A stretch of 64,000 bases of DNA. Origin: Salinicola rhizosphaerae. Lineage in GTDB: Bacteria > Pseudomonadota > Gammaproteobacteria > Pseudomonadales > Halomonadaceae. The notes below the pieces were generated by a model. That model had not been told where the DNA came from. It was given only the letters and a program-made list of their open reading frames with translations, and did no database searches. The stretch is from positions 19,842 through 83,841 of the forward strand of contig NZ_BMZI01000001.1 in assembly GCF_014652715.1 (NCBI RefSeq). Reading direction: 5' to 3'. The translations under genes were made by a program, and so were the position numbers. Below, one piece after another: positions 7,561-17,242 of the stretch. The first letter of the stretch is position 1. Each line of letters opens with the position of its first letter.

Positions 7561-10500
7561 ATGAAGGTCTTGGTATGGAATTCGCTTTGGCAATCCCAAA
7601 ACGACCCTTTTTTCTTTAAAAACTGCTTTGTTAAGCATCTCCATCCCCAAGCTCAGATGCTGTCTGCATGCGGCTTTGATGTGGACGTCGCAGTTCCTGC
7701 TTGGTTCATGCAGGGGCTGCAAAGGGAAGAATCTATCAATTATATTGAAGTTGAGTACGGCGAAGCTCTTGAAGTCGTAAATGGGCTTGTTGATCCTCAC
7801 GAAGAGTTTTATCGTGGTGCTCAGAAATATATAAACAATGTCGCGGAGTTTCTCACTGCCAAGCTCAGTGGAGAGTACGATGTTATACTTCTCTGGGAAA
7901 ACCCTGTCCCTTATTTAGAGCTCCTCTATCCTAATGCCGTAATTGTACATCAAATGCCAGGGTTTTTTAGTAGGCCTCCATACCCTCATACCGTAGCCTT
8001 TGATGTCAAGGGGCTGTATAAAAATTCAAGTCTTGCGTCAAATTTTAATTATTTAACTGAGTTAGAGATCACCGATACTGACCTTGAAATAGTCAGGAAG
8101 TTCAAAAATCAAGTACGACAAGCAATTAACGAAATCCAACCTTTTGATCTTGTGAGCTTAGGAACAAATAATAGTGAGACCCTTACACTATTGCCGTTGC
8201 AAACTTCTGCGCACTATGCATTTGCAGTTGATTCTAAGTGGAAAAGTCAACAGGAGTTAATGCTTTCATTTGCGGCTCAATGTGAGCCCAAAGAAGGGGT
8301 AGTCGTCACTCAGTATATTTCCCCCCATGCTTCAGAACAGCCCTTGAATCAGAATACGTACTCACTAATAAAAAAGAATTGGCCAAATCTGATTTATGAT
8401 AAAAAGTTCGATGAAATAGGAAGTTCATCTCAATACCTTCTTCCTCTAATTGATTCGGTGGCGGGGTTTTCATCATCTCTACTTATACAAGCATTGGCCT
8501 GGGATAAGAAAATTTATCCGCTCGAAGGGAGCTACCTGTCAGAGGTGGCAAAATATCTGAATAATGGAGATGGAAATTCTGATAGATTTTTGGCTATCTT
8601 GCTTAAATATCTCCAGCCACTTGCTTCAAAGGTTACAACGGATGACGCATTCCTGAGAAACCTTCTTGAAAAGTTGGTCGAGGCGAAGGCCTCAGCCGGA
8701 ACACAAGAAAAATCATATATTAATTTCTCCGATGTTTGTGCTGGTTATGATGAAGAATTGCTTGAGTCATTCCGGCCTCATGCAGTATCTAAAACACTGT
8801 TGAACAGTAATCCGATCAAAGCGGCCGAAGCTAATGACTTTAATAAATTTAGAAGAGCTGTTGCTAAGAATACCGTTGACATAGTTTCATTTGATGTCTT
8901 CGATACGCTCGTGTGTCGCGGTACGGAAACTCCTGCCGATGTGTATAATTTTCTCGAAAGCTTATTGATCAAAAAAATCGGCTGGAAATTCGAGGGTTTT
9001 TATAAAGTTCGAATTTCAAGTGAATTAAAGGCCCGAGCCGCCAATCCCCAAGGGGAAATTTCTCTAGATGATATCTATGCTTATGTGGGAGAGCACTACT
9101 CATTAGACGCGAATACGCTTAGCGAGATAGCCGAGTACGAAATAGAGCTTGAGCTGCAGTTAATAAGAGCTCGTCCTTTTGGCAAAAAGCTTTGGAACAT
9201 CGCTCGAGAGTCCGCGAAGAATATAATTTTCGTATCGGATATGTACCATTCGCATGAGTTTGTGTCTAAGGTCTTGACGCGCTGTGGCTATTTGTTTGAT
9301 GAAGATGAGTTGTTTGTTTCATCAAATTATAACAAAAGAAAGAAGACTGGTGAGCTTTTTGATGAGATTAACTCCCAGGGTCATCCGCTGAAGCGTATGT
9401 TGCATGTTGGTGATAATAAAGCGGCAGACCATGATATTCCTAAGAGTAAAGGATGCGACGTATTTCGTATTCCTAGGTCAATCGACCGTATGCGACGGAA
9501 TCCGTATTATAAAAAACTTTTTAATCCAAGAGTTGGCTCTGGCGAAAAAGCTCGTAGTGCAGTCGCCGGCATGTTGTCTTATGGCTTGTTCGATCAGAGC
9601 TCTGGGAAATATGAAGAGCGCACTTTGTTTATGAAAAGTGCCTACAGGCTTGGATATGCTGCGCTTGGCCCCTTACTATTTGGCTATGCAACTTGGTTAA
9701 AACGTAAGGCAGAGTCTGATGGAATTGACACGCTTTACTTCCTCGCGCGGGAAGGTAAGGTGATCAAAAGTGTGTTTGATCTCATTAACGAGAATGTTGG
9801 TGAGGTGAAAATAAAGACTCTTTATCTTTACTGTTCCCGTCGTGCTGTTCGTGTTGCGGCAATAAAATCCATTGATGACGTGATCAGTATAGCAGCACAG
9901 CCATTTAGTGCTGGTGTTGCTTTGTCTAAACTAATCAAAGATAGATTCGGTTATTTTTTAACTAAAGCAGATCTGGAAAATACAAATGTGGGATTTTTCT
10001 CTCACAAACAGCTTGACTATACATTAAACACTGAGGATGAAACTAAAGTTTCCTTTGTTGCTCTATGCAGGGAACTGGCTGACAAAATAATTCAGTCTGC
10101 AAGAGTAGAAAGAGCTCATTACTTAGAGTACCTGTCCTCAGTAGGTTTTGCAGATCAGCAAAATCCGGCAGTTGTTGACGTTGGCTGGAAAGCAAACATG
10201 CAGGGCGCTTTGTCTAAATTAATAGACAAGCCTGTTTGTGGCTACTATTTTGCTACTCTTCAAGGTGCGGAGAGGTGGGAGCTTAGTGGCAACAAGCTCT
10301 CGAGTTATGGAGCCACATATGCAGGAGGAGAAACGACCTGTCCTATTGTAAACAATCGCCATTTGACAGAGTTTTTATTGTGTTGCTCTGATCGAAGTCT
10401 TGAGTCCATTTCTTATAAAAAAGATGGCCTTGATCCGGTTTTTAAAGATGATGGAGATTCAGAGAGTAGGCGCAAGTTTATCGATGTTTTGCACTACGGT

Positions 10501-11007
10501 GCTGTCGCTTATACAACTAATATTGTTGATTTTTACGGCAGCGCGCTTGAGTTCGTTCAAGTAAATAAAGAGTTAGCGTCTGAAGTGATTAGTCATTATT
10601 TCAGCTCGCCCACTGTTCATGACGCTGAAATTATTAGTCAATTAGAATTCGAAGATAGCTTTGGTGGTGTTGTAGGAAAGAAAATTGTTTCGCTCGACGG
10701 TCCGGAATCCGTTTGGCAGCAAGGTAAGAAGGTTCTCAACGCTGGTTTAGCTAATTCGAGTGAAAACGCAAATACACAACCTAGGGGCGGAGCTAAAACA
10801 GAAGGGGACTCTAAGGTCTCACAGCAGAGCGCGCCTGAAGTTAAGCGACGAGAAAGATTGTTAAAACTAGAAAGCTTTATTGTTCGTAAAACCTCTACGG
10901 ATAAGCAGTACAATAAATACCTCCGTGACCCAGAGCTTTATTTCTCCGATAGCGCTTTGGCATTATTCCGTTGGTGGGCGCCAAAGCGCGAAAAATACAC
11001 GACCTAG
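7561..11007 (+). CDS. Giant fusion protein with central HAD domain (COG5610-like), capsule locus
   Basis: 1148 residues. The N-terminal ~430 residues are of uncertain fold. They carry a motif DSVAGFSSSLLIQALAWDKK that recalls the donor-binding SS...EAL region of KpsC/KpsS-type glycosyltransferases, so a GT-B-like domain is possible. The middle is a HAD phosphatase-like domain with all core motifs: DVFDT (Asp445 as expected nucleophile), VSDMY (Asp560) and GDNKAAD (Asp618). The C-terminal ~500 residues contain FLAREG, CSRRA and VDVGWKANMQG, which are features I associate with COG5610 proteins in surface-polysaccharide clusters. A charged linker precedes the last ~60 residues. It probably assembles or phosphorylates/dephosphorylates a capsule repeat. 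Exact chemistry is unknown. The whole gene is AT-rich and looks acquired. Confidence 0.75.
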   Translation: MKVLVWNSLWQSQNDPFFFKNCFVKHLHPQAQMLSACGFDVDVAVPAWFMQGLQREESINYIEVEYGEALEVVNGLVDPHEEFYRGAQKYINNVAEFLTAKLSGEYDVILLWENPVPYLELLYPNAVIVHQMPGFFSRPPYPHTVAFDVKGLYKNSSLASNFNYLTELEITDTDLEIVRKFKNQVRQAINEIQPFDLVSLGTNNSETLTLLPLQTSAHYAFAVDSKWKSQQELMLSFAAQCEPKEGVVVTQYISPHASEQPLNQNTYSLIKKNWPNLIYDKKFDEIGSSSQYLLPLIDSVAGFSSSLLIQALAWDKKIYPLEGSYLSEVAKYLNNGDGNSDRFLAILLKYLQPLASKVTTDDAFLRNLLEKLVEAKASAGTQEKSYINFSDVCAGYDEELLESFRPHAVSKTLLNSNPIKAAEANDFNKFRRAVAKNTVDIVSFDVFDTLVCRGTETPADVYNFLESLLIKKIGWKFEGFYKVRISSELKARAANPQGEISLDDIYAYVGEHYSLDANTLSEIAEYEIELELQLIRARPFGKKLWNIARESAKNIIFVSDMYHSHEFVSKVLTRCGYLFDEDELFVSSNYNKRKKTGELFDEINSQGHPLKRMLHVGDNKAADHDIPKSKGCDVFRIPRSIDRMRRNPYYKKLFNPRVGSGEKARSAVAGMLSYGLFDQSSGKYEERTLFMKSAYRLGYAALGPLLFGYATWLKRKAESDGIDTLYFLAREGKVIKSVFDLINENVGEVKIKTLYLYCSRRAVRVAAIKSIDDVISIAAQPFSAGVALSKLIKDRFGYFLTKADLENTNVGFFSHKQLDYTLNTEDETKVSFVALCRELADKIIQSARVERAHYLEYLSSVGFADQQNPAVVDVGWKANMQGALSKLIDKPVCGYYFATLQGAERWELSGNKLSSYGATYAGGETTCPIVNNRHLTEFLLCCSDRSLESISYKKDGLDPVFKDDGDSESRRKFIDVLHYGAVAYTTNIVDFYGSALEFVQVNKELASEVISHYFSSPTVHDAEIISQLEFEDSFGGVVGKKIVSLDGPESVWQQGKKVLNAGLANSSENANTQPRGGAKTEGDSKVSQQSAPEVKRRERLLKLESFIVRKTSTDKQYNKYLRDPELYFSDSALALFRWWAPKREKYTT

Positions 11008-11056
11008 CTTTCTGAAAATTCAATAGCTAAAACTTACAAATTCTTTGGTGAAAACT

Positions 11057-11797
11057 ATGTTAGATTTTGCTTTTGTTAATATTAAGAATACCCCTAATAC
11101 AGGGGATCAGGTTTGCACTCCCTATCTTTATTTTGACTTTCCCAATGCGGAACATTTCCATGTCGACGACAAAGTCCCGGACTGTAAAGTTGCCGTTTAT
11201 GGTGGCGGTGCTATAGAGCCATATTTAAGGGTCCATCGTATTCATGATTCCGTAAACGCAAAGAAGAAAGTTTCTTGGGCTATTGGCACCTCTCGAAGTG
11301 GAACTAAAGACCATGGCGAGCTGGTGAACGACCTTGATATATGCAGCGTGAGAGAACTCAACCGAGAAGGTGGGGATTACGTACCCTGTGTAAGCTGTAT
11401 GTCACCATTGTTTGATCAGAAGTATGAGGTTGACCAAGAGGTTGTGTTCTATAAGCATGCGAAAAAGACTAAAGATGGAACTTTAGAAGGGCTTCCTCAA
11501 ATGAGTAATAGAGCTCCATTTGACGAAGTAATAGAATTCCTTGGTAGGTCACAGACAGTCGTCACGAATTCTTTCCATGGCGTTTATTGGGCTACGTTGC
11601 TTGGTAAGAAGGTCGTCTGCATACCATTTTCATCTAAATTTTATGGATTTAAGTATCCGCCCGCATATGCTAAGTGGGAAACATGGGAGAGGCAGGTCCA
11701 AAAAGCTGTATCCCATACTGAAGCGTTAGAGGACTGCAGGACAATTAATGCCGCGTTTTACGACAGAGTTATTGCGTTACATAATACAGTCGGGTGA
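11057..11797 (+). CDS. Polysaccharide pyruvyltransferase-family protein
   Basis: 246 residues from ATG 11057, with GGTG six bases upstream; TTG 11045 and GTG 11048 are alternative starts. The N-terminus (NIKNTPNTGDQ) and the C-terminal SFHGVYWATLLGKKVVCIPF match the polysaccharide pyruvyltransferase fold, where the SFHG His and nearby residues bind phosphoenolpyruvate or the acceptor. It is shorter than typical members (about 300 or more), so the middle part is reduced. Likely role is addition of pyruvate ketal or a related decoration to the capsule repeat. AT-rich, part of the foreign cassette. About 230 bases after it (11798-12029) hold no recognisable gene or terminator. Confidence 0.7.
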   Translation: MLDFAFVNIKNTPNTGDQVCTPYLYFDFPNAEHFHVDDKVPDCKVAVYGGGAIEPYLRVHRIHDSVNAKKKVSWAIGTSRSGTKDHGELVNDLDICSVRELNREGGDYVPCVSCMSPLFDQKYEVDQEVVFYKHAKKTKDGTLEGLPQMSNRAPFDEVIEFLGRSQTVVTNSFHGVYWATLLGKKVVCIPFSSKFYGFKYPPAYAKWETWERQVQKAVSHTEALEDCRTINAAFYDRVIALHNTVG

Positions 11798-12029
11798 AGG
11801 CGAGTTTGAGTCCTGTTGTGACTATGGACGCTAGTTAGATCCAGTTTATCAAGCGCTAGATTTTTTGCATATTAGTACTTCTCTTTGATTTTATATTTAT
11901 TGAAAGAGGTTTTTTGGTAGGTATAAGGGAAAGTTTTTAGACTGTGATGTCTGGCGTATCGTTACTGTAAATGGTGTTGCCTTGTAATTGTTTCCGGAAG
12001 TCGTTTTTGTTTCTTGGGGTTATATCGTT

Positions 12030-12866
12030 TTGGCTAAGATATTTATCCATCCTGGCGCTCACAAAACTGCTACGACTGCTGTTCAGTCTGTTCTAAATCG
12101 CAGTTACAACGAGGGGGTACGTATTGTTACTCCTAAGGATTATAGATTTTCTCAATTTGATCGCGTATGGCGTGGTTTGGACTCTGGCGATTTGTTGAAG
12201 TTGTTTAAGGAGGAGTTTGTTTCAGCGGATGTATGTTGGGTATCTGAAGAAAGGTTGCTTGGTGAGCCACTCATGGCTGGTGACTTTTACCCAAAGAGAA
12301 TTGAGCTTGCACGCCTTATAGAATGCTTGGTTGAGGAGGGGCACGAAGTTAAAGTTCTTCTTACCGTTAGAAATATGTTTGATTTTCTTAGGTCATGGTA
12401 TCTTCAGGTGGTGTTTTCGGGTGCATCTTCGCTCAGCTTTATTGAATATCTTGAATCAAGAAAGGCAACAACACCTCAATGGGCAGAAATTTGCTCTTCG
12501 ATATCGCAGGTGTGTACTCTTAAAGTCGTTGCTTATGAATCGTTGTTAGTGAGTCCGGAAAAGTTTGCTGATGATCTGAATGATTTTTTTGAGTCAAACG
12601 TTTTTTCAAGTGATAGTTTTGATAAAATTGAAAATCCTTCCATAGATTCAGAAGCATACGCTGTCATGCTTTCAGCGAAAGGACTCCCCAAACGAACAAA
12701 AGCAAAACTTGGAACTATGGTTAAGAAAGGCTTTAAGCATGGAGAACCTCCAGTGGTTTGCGGAGAATTTATTGAAGATGTTCTTAGGAAATATTTTTCT
12801 AGTGACAATGTTCTCTTTTTTGAAGAGTATCTTAATGACTTGACTATAAGTGATTACTGGAGTTGA
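12030..12866 (+). CDS. Sulfotransferase-like protein
   Basis: 278 residues from TTG 12030, which puts MAKIFIHPGAHKTATTAVQ at the very N-terminus. The frame is open to an upstream TTG at 11988, but those residues look like leader. HPGAHKTATTA is the 5'-phosphosulfate-binding loop typical of PAPS-dependent sulfotransferases, where the Lys contacts the sulfate donor. A VLLTVRNMFDFLRSWY segment fits the 3'-phosphate-binding Arg/Ser region. It would move sulfate from PAPS onto a sugar of the capsule, and cysNC at the edge of the locus makes PAPS. It is AT-rich. The acceptor is unknown, and the family also includes inactive relatives, so activity is inferred. Confidence 0.7.
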   Translation: MAKIFIHPGAHKTATTAVQSVLNRSYNEGVRIVTPKDYRFSQFDRVWRGLDSGDLLKLFKEEFVSADVCWVSEERLLGEPLMAGDFYPKRIELARLIECLVEEGHEVKVLLTVRNMFDFLRSWYLQVVFSGASSLSFIEYLESRKATTPQWAEICSSISQVCTLKVVAYESLLVSPEKFADDLNDFFESNVFSSDSFDKIENPSIDSEAYAVMLSAKGLPKRTKAKLGTMVKKGFKHGEPPVVCGEFIEDVLRKYFSSDNVLFFEEYLNDLTISDYWS

Positions 12867-12962
12867 AGTGTTGACTATTCTCTCATGATGTGGCATTGCG
12901 TTAACTGTGTTCTCTTGAGCAATGCTAAATCCCATGCTTTGACTGTGTTGAAGTTAAAATAA

Positions 12963-13949
12963 ATGGAAGATGTTGTGGGTGAGATGAGTGTGTCAAACAT
13001 GAATGAAGCAACAAGTATAAATTTACTTAAGTTAGCGCACGGCGTTTTCGAAGACCAATCCCGCGCATTGAGCGATATCGGTCGCTCTCTCAACGGTGAG
13101 TTCTTAGAAGCCGTTGAGCTGATCTACGCTTGCACGGGTAAGGTGATCGTCTCGGGTATGGGAAAGTCGGGCATCATCGGCCGTAAAATTGCCGCGACAC
13201 TGGCTTCGACCGGTACGCCGAGTTTCTTCGTTCATCCTGGAGAGGCCTATCACGGTGACCTGGGAATGATTGGCAGCAACGATCTCGTGATCTTGATCTC
13301 ATATAGTGGTGAGACCGATGAGGTGGTCAAACTATTACCCTATCTTCGCCACATAGAGGCTCATAGCGTCGCTATGACGGGTAATGCCAGTTCGACGTTG
13401 GGCACCAGTGCTGATGTCCATCTCAATGTTGCTGTTGAGCGGGAAGCCTGTCCCAACAATCTTGCTCCCACGACGTCGACTACAGCAACCCTAGTAATGG
13501 GGGATGCGTTAGCGGTGGCGTTGATGAATCGACGCGCGTTCATGCCAGTCGATTTCGCTCGCTTCCATCCCGGTGGATCACTCGGCCGCAAGCTGCTGAC
13601 CAAGGCTAGGGAAGTGATGCACCAAGTACCTTCTTTATCATGCACGGCATCATTCGCTGAGGTAGTGCATGAAATCAGCGGAGGCAAGCAGGGTATCGTT
13701 TGCGTTATCAATGATGCCGGGGAGATGATCGGCGTGGTCACCGATGGCGATCTGCGTCGTGCAATAGAGAAACAAGGCCAGACCGAGCATCTGACCGCCA
13801 ATGACATCATGGGGAGAATGCCGGTCACGATCTCTCCCGACGCCAATCTATACGACTGCGAACAGTTGATGCGGGAACGAAAGCTGACATCGCTGATTGT
13901 CGCTGAAGGGCAAGAGCCGCTTGGCGTAGTGAAAAGCTTCGACGCATAG
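12963..13949 (+). CDS. kdsD: D-arabinose-5-phosphate isomerase (KdsD/KpsF)
   Basis: 328 residues. An N-terminal SIS domain (GMGKSGIIGRKIAATLASTGTPSFF, then HPGEAYHGDLGM and ISYSGETDE) is followed by two CBS domains (e.g. GVVTDGDLRRAIE). It converts ribulose-5-phosphate to arabinose-5-phosphate, the first step of Kdo synthesis. The next gene, kdsA, is the second step. Compared with E. coli KdsD as remembered, the C-terminus stops a few residues early (GVVKSFDA). A second start at 12984 is possible. Composition returns here towards the host's GC-rich usage, so this is the right edge of the AT-rich cassette. In capsule loci the paralogue is called kpsF. Confidence 0.93.
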   Translation: MEDVVGEMSVSNMNEATSINLLKLAHGVFEDQSRALSDIGRSLNGEFLEAVELIYACTGKVIVSGMGKSGIIGRKIAATLASTGTPSFFVHPGEAYHGDLGMIGSNDLVILISYSGETDEVVKLLPYLRHIEAHSVAMTGNASSTLGTSADVHLNVAVEREACPNNLAPTTSTTATLVMGDALAVALMNRRAFMPVDFARFHPGGSLGRKLLTKAREVMHQVPSLSCTASFAEVVHEISGGKQGIVCVINDAGEMIGVVTDGDLRRAIEKQGQTEHLTANDIMGRMPVTISPDANLYDCEQLMRERKLTSLIVAEGQEPLGVVKSFDA

Positions 13950-13994
13950 ATCGATCTTGGTTCGAGCCGGCGATGGCGCAATTTTTCTTTATAG

Positions 13995-14846
<852 letters not shown>

Positions 14847-14894
14847 CCAATTCGATACTAACTTCTGCACTGTGACACCGGAACCGAGGCCAGT

Positions 14895-15911
14895 ATGAAA
14901 CGCGTATTCCAATATCCAGTCTGGCTTGGCGAACTCTTCACCGGCGCCAAATCCTTTAAGGCCAATCCCTTGATTGGCAGTGAACGATTGAACCGCTATG
15001 GCCTTCATGCCGCACGGGTTTGGTCGGCGTACTGGATCTCGCGGTTTCGCATGGCGTTGTTCGCACCGGGCGTGCCGAAAGCGGATCGGGCGTCTTTTCA
15101 GCGTAACGGTTACGTGCAGAAAGACGGTTATCTGCCCGAGGCGCGGTTCCAGGCATTGGTGAAAGCCGCGCGCGAGTACGAGGGCGAGATTCGCCAGTGC
15201 TGGCAGGGCGATACGCTGACGCACCGGATCTTGTTGGCGCCGGAGGTATTGAGTCAGATTCCCGAAGTGCAGGCGGTGTTGGAAGACCCTGCATTGAAGC
15301 GCCTGTTTCGTTATTGCGCAGGGCACGCACGTCTGCCGATCTGTCATATCGAGAACGTGCATAACGGCGGCCGCGCCGATGGCGACAAGACCGATCCGCA
15401 GAAGCACCTTCACGTCGATACGTTCCAGCCGACGATGAAGTTCTGGCTCTATCTGGAAGACGTGACGGCGCGCAATGGTCCGTTCGTGTTCGTCCCTGGC
15501 TCCAACCGCCCGCATCGGGAGCGCCTGAAGTGGGAGTACGAGATGAGCCTGAAGGCAAAGGCGCACGCCAACCGGTACACCGCGCGAGGTTCTTTCCGCG
15601 TCAGTGAAGAAGAGGCGCAGCGGTTGGGGCATTCCGGTATTCAAGCGTTCGAGGTCAAGGCGAACACGCTGCTGATCGCCAATACGTTCGGGGTGCACGC
15701 TCGCGGCCATGCGGAGCCGGGGAGTTCGCGTCTGGCGCTATGGGGTATGGCACGAACCAATCCGTTCTCGCCTTTGCCGGGCCTCGGTTTCGGCTATTTC
15801 AATCGGTTGCAGTATCGCGTCTTTCAGCGCATGCGGATTCGGGAAGACGAGCGTGCTGCCAAGCGGAATTCTCAGGCCTCCTGGCATGTGATTGATCAAA
15901 AACGCATTTAA
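14895..15911 (+). CDS. Phytanoyl-CoA dioxygenase-like Fe(II)/2-oxoglutarate oxygenase
   Basis: 338 residues. The double-stranded beta-helix core shows the H-x-D pair of the iron triad (His173, Asp175, in HLHVDTF), a PFVFVPGSNRPHRERL strand with Arg, and a distal His in VHARGHAE, followed by RLALWG with the Arg expected to bind 2-oxoglutarate. These are features of the PhyH family. It is the last gene of the kdsD-kdsA group and is followed at once by a terminator, so it probably acts on Kdo or on a capsule sugar or lipid. It is not of the KdoO (Kdo 3-hydroxylase) family as far as can be judged. Substrate unknown. Confidence 0.75.
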   Translation: MKRVFQYPVWLGELFTGAKSFKANPLIGSERLNRYGLHAARVWSAYWISRFRMALFAPGVPKADRASFQRNGYVQKDGYLPEARFQALVKAAREYEGEIRQCWQGDTLTHRILLAPEVLSQIPEVQAVLEDPALKRLFRYCAGHARLPICHIENVHNGGRADGDKTDPQKHLHVDTFQPTMKFWLYLEDVTARNGPFVFVPGSNRPHRERLKWEYEMSLKAKAHANRYTARGSFRVSEEEAQRLGHSGIQAFEVKANTLLIANTFGVHARGHAEPGSSRLALWGMARTNPFSPLPGLGFGYFNRLQYRVFQRMRIREDERAAKRNSQASWHVIDQKRI

Positions 15912-15944
15912 GTGTGGCTGGCGCGCAGGCGCTGGCTAATCTTT

Positions 15945-15994
15945 AGAGCCTTCCACGACCGGGTTTGGATCCCGGCACCGGGAAGGCTCTTTTG
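15945..15994 (+). terminator. Rho-independent terminator closing the capsule locus
   Basis: AGAGCCTTCC pairs with GGAAGGCTCT around a loop that itself can fold (CCGGG...CCCGG), followed by TTTTG. It lies 34 bases after the oxygenase stop codon. Confidence 0.85.
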
Positions 15995-16030
15995 TTTGGC
16001 GATAAGGTTGAGAGCGTTCGCCACTCTCAT

Positions 16031-16350
16031 CGCGAGCAGAGCTAGCTCCTACCAATGATAGGGCCATCCAACCGTGAGCAACGCGTGCGGTGACTAGCGG
16101 TATGGTGGTTTGGAGCAGGGGATTCGCGAGCAGAGCTCTCTCCTACCAATTAGGGCCATCCAACCGTGAGCAGAGCGTGTGGCGACCCAAGGCATGGTGG
16201 TTTGGTGCACAGGGTTCGCGAGCAGAGCTCGCTCCTACCAATTAGGGCCATCCAACCGTGAGCAGGGCGTGCGGTGATCCAAGGCATGGTGGTTTGGCGC
16301 ACAGGGTTCGCGAGCAGAGCTCTCTCCTACCAAAATCACAGCCATCCAAT
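16031..16350. repeat. Tandem array of four REP-like units with 92-bp period
   Basis: The core CGCGAGCAGAGCT(C/A)(G/T)CTCCTACCA starts at 16031, 16125, 16217 and 16309. The intervening ~65 bases (GGGCCATCCAACCGTGAGCA..., GGCATGGTGGTTTGG) are conserved as well, so the true unit is about 92 bp (the first interval is 94). The core is a partial palindrome (GAGCAGAGCTCGCTC) much like the REP sequences of Pseudomonas and relatives. No spacers vary as they would in a CRISPR array. The last copy is cut short. The stretch from the terminator to the next gene (15995-16468) otherwise holds no gene. Confidence 0.9.
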
Positions 16351-16468
16351 CAATTGTCTGTCTATCGTCTAAGCGATACGCTTCGATCTCCGTCGCGGCC
16401 TGGCAGTGGCAAATGCCGGAAGGTGGGTTGCGATAACTGAGGTTCGAGTCGCGAGGTGGCAGGCAGTG

Positions 16469-17014
16469 ATGCAGACGGTGGCGGTGTTGACGGCGATCTT
16501 CGTCGGTGTGGCGTTTGCGGTGTATCAGGTTTACGACATCTACTACGCGCAGAATTTTCAGGACGATGAGAGTTTGGCGCAGGATGGCGGGAAGAGCGCT
16601 TTCGCTAGACTCAAGGCGGCGTTTCCGGCGCGTGTCGTGGCTGCGGCGATGGAGGACGAGGCGCTTTCCCGCAATCCGCAGCCGCTTTTGCGGCGTCGCC
16701 GGAGTGTGGTGGTGGAGAACGAGATCCGGATTCGCTATCCAGGCTGGATAGGTCGCCCCGTAACGCACAATTGGCGTCAGCCGTTGCTGGTCGTGGTATT
16801 GATCGATTGCCTGCTCGCGATGTTCCTCGGCGGCCTCAGCCTGTACACGGTGGCTTATGAGGTGCCCGGCGAGGCGTTCGCATGGATGAACGATCACGTC
16901 GTCGTGCTGTTGCTACTGGTGCTGATTCTGCTGCTGACGCATGTCGTTGCCCGGCTGGATGTCTACCTTCATGACATCTATCGCATCGGTCGCTTGAATC
17001 GCTTTCTCGGCTGA
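16469..17014 (+). CDS. Small integral membrane protein of unknown function
   Basis: 181 residues from ATG 16469, preceded by AGGTGG. The frame is open to a GTG at 16406, but the extra residues do not look conserved. One transmembrane helix lies at the N-terminus (VAVLTAIFVGVAFAVYQVYDIYY). A basic, soluble middle follows (PLLRRRRSVVVENEIRIRYPGW), then two more helices (LLVVVLIDCLLAMFLGGLSLY and VVVLLLLVLILLLTHVVA). No family was recognised. It stands alone between the REP array and hipBA. Confidence 0.6.
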   Translation: MQTVAVLTAIFVGVAFAVYQVYDIYYAQNFQDDESLAQDGGKSAFARLKAAFPARVVAAAMEDEALSRNPQPLLRRRRSVVVENEIRIRYPGWIGRPVTHNWRQPLLVVVLIDCLLAMFLGGLSLYTVAYEVPGEAFAWMNDHVVVLLLLVLILLLTHVVARLDVYLHDIYRIGRLNRFLG

Positions 17015-17083
17015 CGGACGTCGGTTGTCGCTGATGGGGCGACGCGCCGGCTGCCGCGTCGTTCCCTCGGAGAGGCTTCCATT

Positions 17084-17108
17084 ACGCGTGTTTCTCACGC
17101 GTTTCTCC
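17084..17108 (+). terminator. Weak candidate terminator
   Basis: ACGCGTG and CACGCGT form a 7-bp stem with a 5-base loop, followed by a broken T-run (TTCTCCT). It lies about 70 bases after the membrane-protein gene. The remaining bases up to hipB (to 17242) show no gene. Confidence 0.4.
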
Positions 17109-17242
17109 TATCTTTGGACCACAGGCCGGCCCACCCGATCGATCGGTAGTCATCGTGATGACGCAGCATAAAAGTTGCCTTGGTGACGAAAAAGCGCCAT
17201 ATTTGTTGCTATCGTTCGCTATTCAAAAACCGGGATGGATCG

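Noticed and set aside
16031-16350. CRISPR array
   Set aside because: The sequence between the cores is conserved from copy to copy, the unit is 92 bp, and no cas gene is nearby.
15945-16350. Mobile element or attachment site between capsule locus and hipBA
   Set aside because: No transposase, integrase, tRNA gene or flanking direct repeats were found; only the terminator and REP-like array are visible.
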